A stretch of DNA of 64,000 nucleotides. Origin: JAAYXS01 sp964550375. Its GTDB lineage: Bacteria > Planctomycetota > Phycisphaerae > UBA1845 > Fen-1342. A program made the position numbers and the translations under genes. The stretch is taken from contig CAZJYX010000010.1 of the NCBI GenBank assembly GCA_964550375.1, positions 52,323 through 116,322 on the forward strand, given 5' to 3'. The stretch's first letter is position 1. Every line of letters starts with the position of its first letter. The notes beneath the pieces were generated by a model that saw only the letters and a program-made list of their open reading frames with translations, was not told the origin of the DNA and did not search any database. Shown one piece after another: positions 58,568-64,000 of the stretch.

Positions 58568-60906
58568 GCGCGGGCGCGGGCCTGCTGGCCGTCGGCTTCG
58601 TCCACCCGGCCCTGTTGTGGGGCCTCGGGCTGGCAGCCCTGCCACTGATTATTCACCTATTGTCGCGCCGCCAATATCGACGCGTTGAATGGGGCGCGAC
58701 GCGCTTCCTCCTCGAGGCCGAGCAGGAGACCCGCCGGCGCCTCCGCTTCGAGCAATGGCTGCTGCTCGCGCTGCGCGGCCTGGCCCTGGCGCTGCTGGCC
58801 CTGCTGATCGCGCGGCCCTACGTCCGCCCCGGGCTGGTGGCCGCCCTGCTTGGCGGCGGCGCCGGCGCGGCGCGCGTGATCGTCATCGACGACTCCGCCA
58901 GCCTGAGCTACCAGGCCGGCGCGTCCGCCGAATTCGACCTGCTCCGCGACGCCGCGCTGCGGCTCCTTTCCTGGCTGCACCAGGAAGCCCCGCGCGACCG
59001 CGTCACCCTGGCCCTCACATCGGCCGCCGGCGGAACGCTCGCCGACGGCGTGGCATTGAACGACAGCAGCTTGGCCGAACTCAGCCGGCGGCTGGCGGAG
59101 CTGACGCCCGCCGATACGCGCGCCCAGCCTGAGCACACGCTGGCCGGACTCGTGCGCGGCCTGGCCGACACCCATTCGTCAAACATCGATTTCTACATCC
59201 TCTCCGACTTCCAGCGCTCCGAGTGGCTCAGCGGCGCCGGCGGCGCCGCGGCTTTCGCCCCGCTGCAAGAACTGGCTACCCCCACCGCCGCCCGCGCCGG
59301 CGAGCCCACGCGCGCCGTGCGGGCCGTCCTGATCGCCTCCGGCGTGACGCCGCGCGACAACGTCGCCCTGGCCGACATCAACCTCGAACGGCCCCAGGTG
59401 GTGGCGGGCTTCCCCGTGACGGTTCGAGCCACCGTCGTCAACCACGGCCGGCAGTCCCTGCGCGACCTGCTGCTGCAAGTCGACGTCGATGGCGCGCCCC
59501 GGCCGGCGGTGCCGATCGGCCTGCTCGAGCCCGGTGCGGACCGGGACGTGGCCTTGGAGGTCACCTTCGCGGACGTGGGGCCGCACGTCCTGGCGCTCGA
59601 GATCGGGCCCGTCGATTCGTTTCGCCTGGACGACGTCCGCCGCCACGTCCTATTCGTGAAAGACGCCGTCGGCGTGCTGATAGTGAACGGCGCCCCGGCC
59701 GTCGACCCATATCAGGATGAGGTCTTCCTGCTGCGCAACGCGCTTGCGCCGCCGGGACCGCTGTCGTCCGGCCTACGGGTGGACGTGATCGAGCCGCCTG
59801 AACTCGCTGCAACCGCCCTGGACGACTACGACGCCGTGCTCCTGTGCAACGTGCCGCCGCCGAGCGCCGCCGCCACCCGTGTGCTGGAGGCCTACGTCCG
59901 CGCCGGCGGCGGGCTGGGCATCTTCCTGGGCTCCGAAGTCGGCGAGCCGACCGAGTACAACCGCGCTCTGCACGCTGACGGCGCCGGCCTCCTGCCGCTG
60001 CCGTTGGCGGAGCTGACCGCGCCCGCCGGCCAGCCCGCCGGCGTCGGTCTGTTGCGAACCGGCACCCATCCCGTCACCGCGGCCTTCCCCGGCGACAGCG
60101 ACGCCCTGTCCGAAGGCGTGCGCTTCCGCCGCTACTACCGCTGCCGCGAACTGCCCGCCGACGAACCGCCGCCGGCCGCCAGCCCCGCCGCGCCTGAGCC
60201 GGCCACGCCCGCCCGCGAGCCGGCCGCCATCCTGGCCCGCTTCGCCGACCAGCGCGCCACGCCAGCGCTGCTCGAGCGCGAGTTCGGCCGTGGCCGCGTG
60301 CTGCTCTTCACCTCCACAGTGGACCTGGATTGGAACGACTGGGCCCGCGTTCCCGACGGCAGCTACGTCGTCACCATGCTCGAAATCGTGCATTACCTCG
60401 CACGTCGCGCCGCCGCGCCGGCCAACTTCATCGCCGGTCAGCCCCTGCAAGTGACAATCTCCCCGGAAGCCCACGAAATCGGCGCCGTGTTCAAGCCGCC
60501 GACCTTCCCCGATGAGCCGGCCGTAACGGCCACGACCCCGGAGGCGCCGGCTGGCCCGGAAGGAACCGTCATGCTCACCGGCCCCGCAGCGCGGCGCGTC
60601 GGCATCAACACCGCCGAGCTGCTCACGCGCACCGGCCAGCCCGAGCTGCGCCCGCTGTGCGTCAACAGCGATCCGGCCGAATCGGACCTTGGCACGGCCG
60701 GCCCGGCCGAGTTGGCCGCGGCACTGGCGGGCATCCCACACGAGTTCGTGGCCGCCGCGGAGGACTTCCTGCAAGGCACCGAGCAGACCCGCCGGGAGCT
60801 GTGGCCCGGCTTGCTGATCGTCCTGTTGATCACGCTCGTCTTGGAACAGACGCTGGCCTGGTGGTTCGGCCGGCCGCAGGCCCCCAATCGGCCACGCGCC
60901 CGCTAG
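58564..60906 (+). CDS. BatA-like VWA membrane protein
   Basis: 780 residues. N-terminal BatA domain (HPALLWGLGLAALPLIIHLL, RRVEWGATRFLL) with a second membrane helix (QWLLLALRGLALALLALLIA), then a VWA domain beginning VIVIDDSASLSYQAG with a DxSxS metal site. A long exported part (about 270-740, including glutamine-amidotransferase-like and Pro/Ala-rich linkers) and a C-terminal membrane helix (GLLIVLLITLVLEQTLAWWF). In aerotolerance-type and related operons this partner lies with MoxR and DUF58. It is the last gene of the operon. Confidence 0.88.
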   Translation: MSAGAGLLAVGFVHPALLWGLGLAALPLIIHLLSRRQYRRVEWGATRFLLEAEQETRRRLRFEQWLLLALRGLALALLALLIARPYVRPGLVAALLGGGAGAARVIVIDDSASLSYQAGASAEFDLLRDAALRLLSWLHQEAPRDRVTLALTSAAGGTLADGVALNDSSLAELSRRLAELTPADTRAQPEHTLAGLVRGLADTHSSNIDFYILSDFQRSEWLSGAGGAAAFAPLQELATPTAARAGEPTRAVRAVLIASGVTPRDNVALADINLERPQVVAGFPVTVRATVVNHGRQSLRDLLLQVDVDGAPRPAVPIGLLEPGADRDVALEVTFADVGPHVLALEIGPVDSFRLDDVRRHVLFVKDAVGVLIVNGAPAVDPYQDEVFLLRNALAPPGPLSSGLRVDVIEPPELAATALDDYDAVLLCNVPPPSAAATRVLEAYVRAGGGLGIFLGSEVGEPTEYNRALHADGAGLLPLPLAELTAPAGQPAGVGLLRTGTHPVTAAFPGDSDALSEGVRFRRYYRCRELPADEPPPAASPAAPEPATPAREPAAILARFADQRATPALLEREFGRGRVLLFTSTVDLDWNDWARVPDGSYVVTMLEIVHYLARRAAAPANFIAGQPLQVTISPEAHEIGAVFKPPTFPDEPAVTATTPEAPAGPEGTVMLTGPAARRVGINTAELLTRTGQPELRPLCVNSDPAESDLGTAGPAELAAALAGIPHEFVAAAEDFLQGTEQTRRELWPGLLIVLLITLVLEQTLAWWFGRPQAPNRPRAR

Positions 60907-60934
60907 CCGCCGCGCGCCCCCACAACCGCCCGAG

Positions 60935-60963
60935 TTGACACGCGCCGGCCCGATCGATAGCTT
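60935..60963 (+). promoter_or_regulatory. Sigma70-type promoter before the aminotransferase
   Basis: TTGACA (60935-60940), a 17-base spacer, TAGCTT (60958-60963). Transcription would start near 60970, giving a leader of about 58 bases. Confidence 0.5.
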
Positions 60964-61027
60964 AATCTGTTTCTTCCCCATCGCCTCGGGATACCCTGGC
61001 GGTGGGAGGCTCTGCAGGGAAACAGGC

Positions 61028-62209
61028 ATGACCATCAGCAAGGTTGCGCGGTCCATCGGCGAATCAGCCACGCTGAAGCTGAACGCGACCGCGGCGGCGT
61101 TGCGCGCCCAAGGCGCGCCCGTGATCCATCTGGGGGGGGGCGAACCCGTTAGCAAGGCCCCCGCCAGCGCCATAGCGGCCGGCAGCGCCATGCTGGCCAC
61201 CGGCGAAGTGCGCTACACCCCCGCCAGCGGCACACCTGCCCTCCGCCGCGCCATCGTCGAGTACACCCAGAAATACTACCGCCGCGCGGTCGCGGTCGAA
61301 AACGTCATGGCGTCCGGCGGCGCCAAGCAGGCCATCATGGTGGCCTTGCAGACCGTCCTGGACCCCGGCGACGAGGTGGTCTTCCCCGTGCCGTACTGGG
61401 TCAGCTACCCCGACATGGTGCGGCTGTGCGGCGCTACCCCCGTACCGGTACCGGCCGGCGCCGCCGACTATTGTCCCCGCCTGGCGGACATCGAGCCGCA
61501 CGTCACGCCGCGCACCAAGGCCGTGCTGATCAACAGCCCGAACAACCCCAGCGGTGCGGTATATCCCGAGTCCTTTGTGGCCGACATCGTTTGCTTCTGC
61601 GAGGACCGCGGGCTCTACCTTATCATGGATGACATCTACCACCGGCTCGTCTTCGACGGCCAGCAGGTGGTCAACTGCTACGACTACGCCCGCCGCGGCA
61701 TCGAGGACTCCCAGCTCATCGTCGTAAACGGCGTATCCAAGCAATACGCCATGACCGGCTTTCGCATCGGCTGGGCTGTCGCCGCCCGCCAACTCATCAA
61801 GGTCATGGCGATGATCCAGGGCCACCAGACCTCCGGTCCCTCGGCCCTTTCGCAACAAGCCGCCCTCGGCGCCCTCACCGGCGAGCAGTCCTCTGTTGAC
61901 GAGCTGCGCGGCACCCTGGAGCATTCCCGCGACGTGCTGCTCGAGCAACTGCAGACCATCCCGGACATCCGTTTCGCCAAGCCCGGCGGCACCTTCTACT
62001 GCCTGGTAGATTTCCGGGCCTACGACCACGATTCCACGAAACTGGCACAGTTCTTGCTCGAACGCGCCCAGGTTGTGACGATTCCCGGCGCGGCGTTCGG
62101 CCTTGACGGCCACCTGCGCATCAGCTTCTGCGGAGCGCGCGATGATATCGTCCAGGGCATCGCCCGCATTCGGGCCGCCTTGGCCGAGTATCCGCGCCAC
62201 GCTAAGTAA
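61028..62209 (+). CDS. Class I/II aminotransferase (aspartate-aminotransferase-like)
   Basis: 393 residues with an AGGGAAACAGG leader before the ATG. PLP-dependent fold type I: LGGGEPVSKAP near residues 37-47, GGAKQAIMVALQTVLDPGDE, PYWVSYPDM, NSPNNPSGAVYP, DDIYHRLVFDG and the PLP lysine K238 in VSKQYAMTGFRIGW. Closest in pattern to AspB-type enzymes; donor and acceptor are inferred. A run of nine G (61132-61140) lies in the LGGGEP codons. Confidence 0.9.
   Translation: MTISKVARSIGESATLKLNATAAALRAQGAPVIHLGGGEPVSKAPASAIAAGSAMLATGEVRYTPASGTPALRRAIVEYTQKYYRRAVAVENVMASGGAKQAIMVALQTVLDPGDEVVFPVPYWVSYPDMVRLCGATPVPVPAGAADYCPRLADIEPHVTPRTKAVLINSPNNPSGAVYPESFVADIVCFCEDRGLYLIMDDIYHRLVFDGQQVVNCYDYARRGIEDSQLIVVNGVSKQYAMTGFRIGWAVAARQLIKVMAMIQGHQTSGPSALSQQAALGALTGEQSSVDELRGTLEHSRDVLLEQLQTIPDIRFAKPGGTFYCLVDFRAYDHDSTKLAQFLLERAQVVTIPGAAFGLDGHLRISFCGARDDIVQGIARIRAALAEYPRHAK
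62044..62058 (+). promoter_or_regulatory. Sigma54-type promoter motif inside the aminotransferase gene
   Basis: Reads TGGCAC (from 62043), AGTTC, TTGCT, with the GG and GC ten bases apart. It lies about 190 bases before pckA, in its direction. May be chance in coding DNA, but the fit is close to perfect and the window encodes two sigma54 activators. Confidence 0.35.
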
Positions 62210-62246
62210 TCACCGGGCGGGTTAGACGCAAAGGGCTGGAAGAATC

Positions 62247-63893
<1,647 letters not shown>

Positions 63894-63917
63894 CGCGCCT
63901 GTGAGGAAGCGGTGCCT

Positions 63918-63951
63918 CTCCATGCGGCGTGCTGTGCACGCCGCTCTGGAG
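63918..63951 (+). terminator. Terminator-like hairpin after pckA
   Basis: GCGGCGTGC-TGT-GCACGCCGC with an outer CTCCA/TGGAG stem, followed by TTTGGCCATTTT. Nine perfect pairs plus five. It starts 25 bases after the pckA stop. The T-content after the stem is modest. Confidence 0.6.
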
Positions 63952-64000
63952 TTTGGCCATTTTAACGTGATCACGGGGTTGGGTTGAGAGCCGGTTGAAG

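Overview
The window is a high-GC chromosomal segment that looks like a planctomycete, most likely of the Phycisphaerae type. The pointers are an ECF sigma factor overlapping a Ser/Thr kinase with TPR repeats, a PEP-CTERM protein, an H-x-DG prepilin-like protein, a PQQ-propeller/toroid/MoxR/DUF58/BatA cluster, and lipopolysaccharide genes that use LpxI. This placement is inferred from gene content; no rRNA or tRNA gene was seen. No insertion sequence, prophage or CRISPR array was found.

Layout. 1-3937 (minus): truncated HD-GYP-type protein, HAD hydrolase, nitroreductase, ferritin and an ApgM-type mutase. 4058-10502: lpxD, a PocR-domain hybrid histidine kinase, an odd sigma-region-2/coiled-coil chimera and lpxI. 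10518-18829: a PEP/pyruvate-binding protein with receiver domains, two LptF/LptG permeases, an OmpR-type regulator and a GAF-sigma54 activator. 18830-22817: an ECF sigma factor with a membrane-bound anti-sigma-like partner, a secreted protein with an unusual C-terminal anchor, and a small receiver protein. 23180-25755: a protoglobin histidine kinase overlapping its NtrC-type regulator. 25775-33111 (minus): Ser/Thr kinase, ECF sigma factor and two DUF3857/transglutaminase exported proteins. 33320-41481: LOR/SDH (TIGR00300) protein, lipoprotein, strong terminator, PEP-CTERM protein, carbon-nitrogen hydrolase, membrane protein, pdxJ, lpxA and glycerate kinase. 41576-49257: a UvrA whose two halves are in reversed order, a DUF2203 protein, an exported esterase/peptidase and mtnA. 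49426-50829: five tandem small exported peptides around a structured non-coding gap. 50920-60906: the PQQ-propeller to BatA operon. 60935-63951: aminotransferase, pckA and a terminator.

How the genes work together. lpxA, lpxD, lpxI and the two Lpt permeases serve early lipid A synthesis and LPS export. Three regulatory modules (protoglobin kinase/sigma54, ECF/anti-sigma, ECF/Ser-Thr kinase) sit beside exported or surface proteins. The most unusual items are the circularly permuted UvrA, the tandem small exported peptides with their inverted-repeat-rich gap, and the sigma-factor chimera. All start sites were chosen by reading ribosome-binding sites, overlaps and family lengths, and were not tested.
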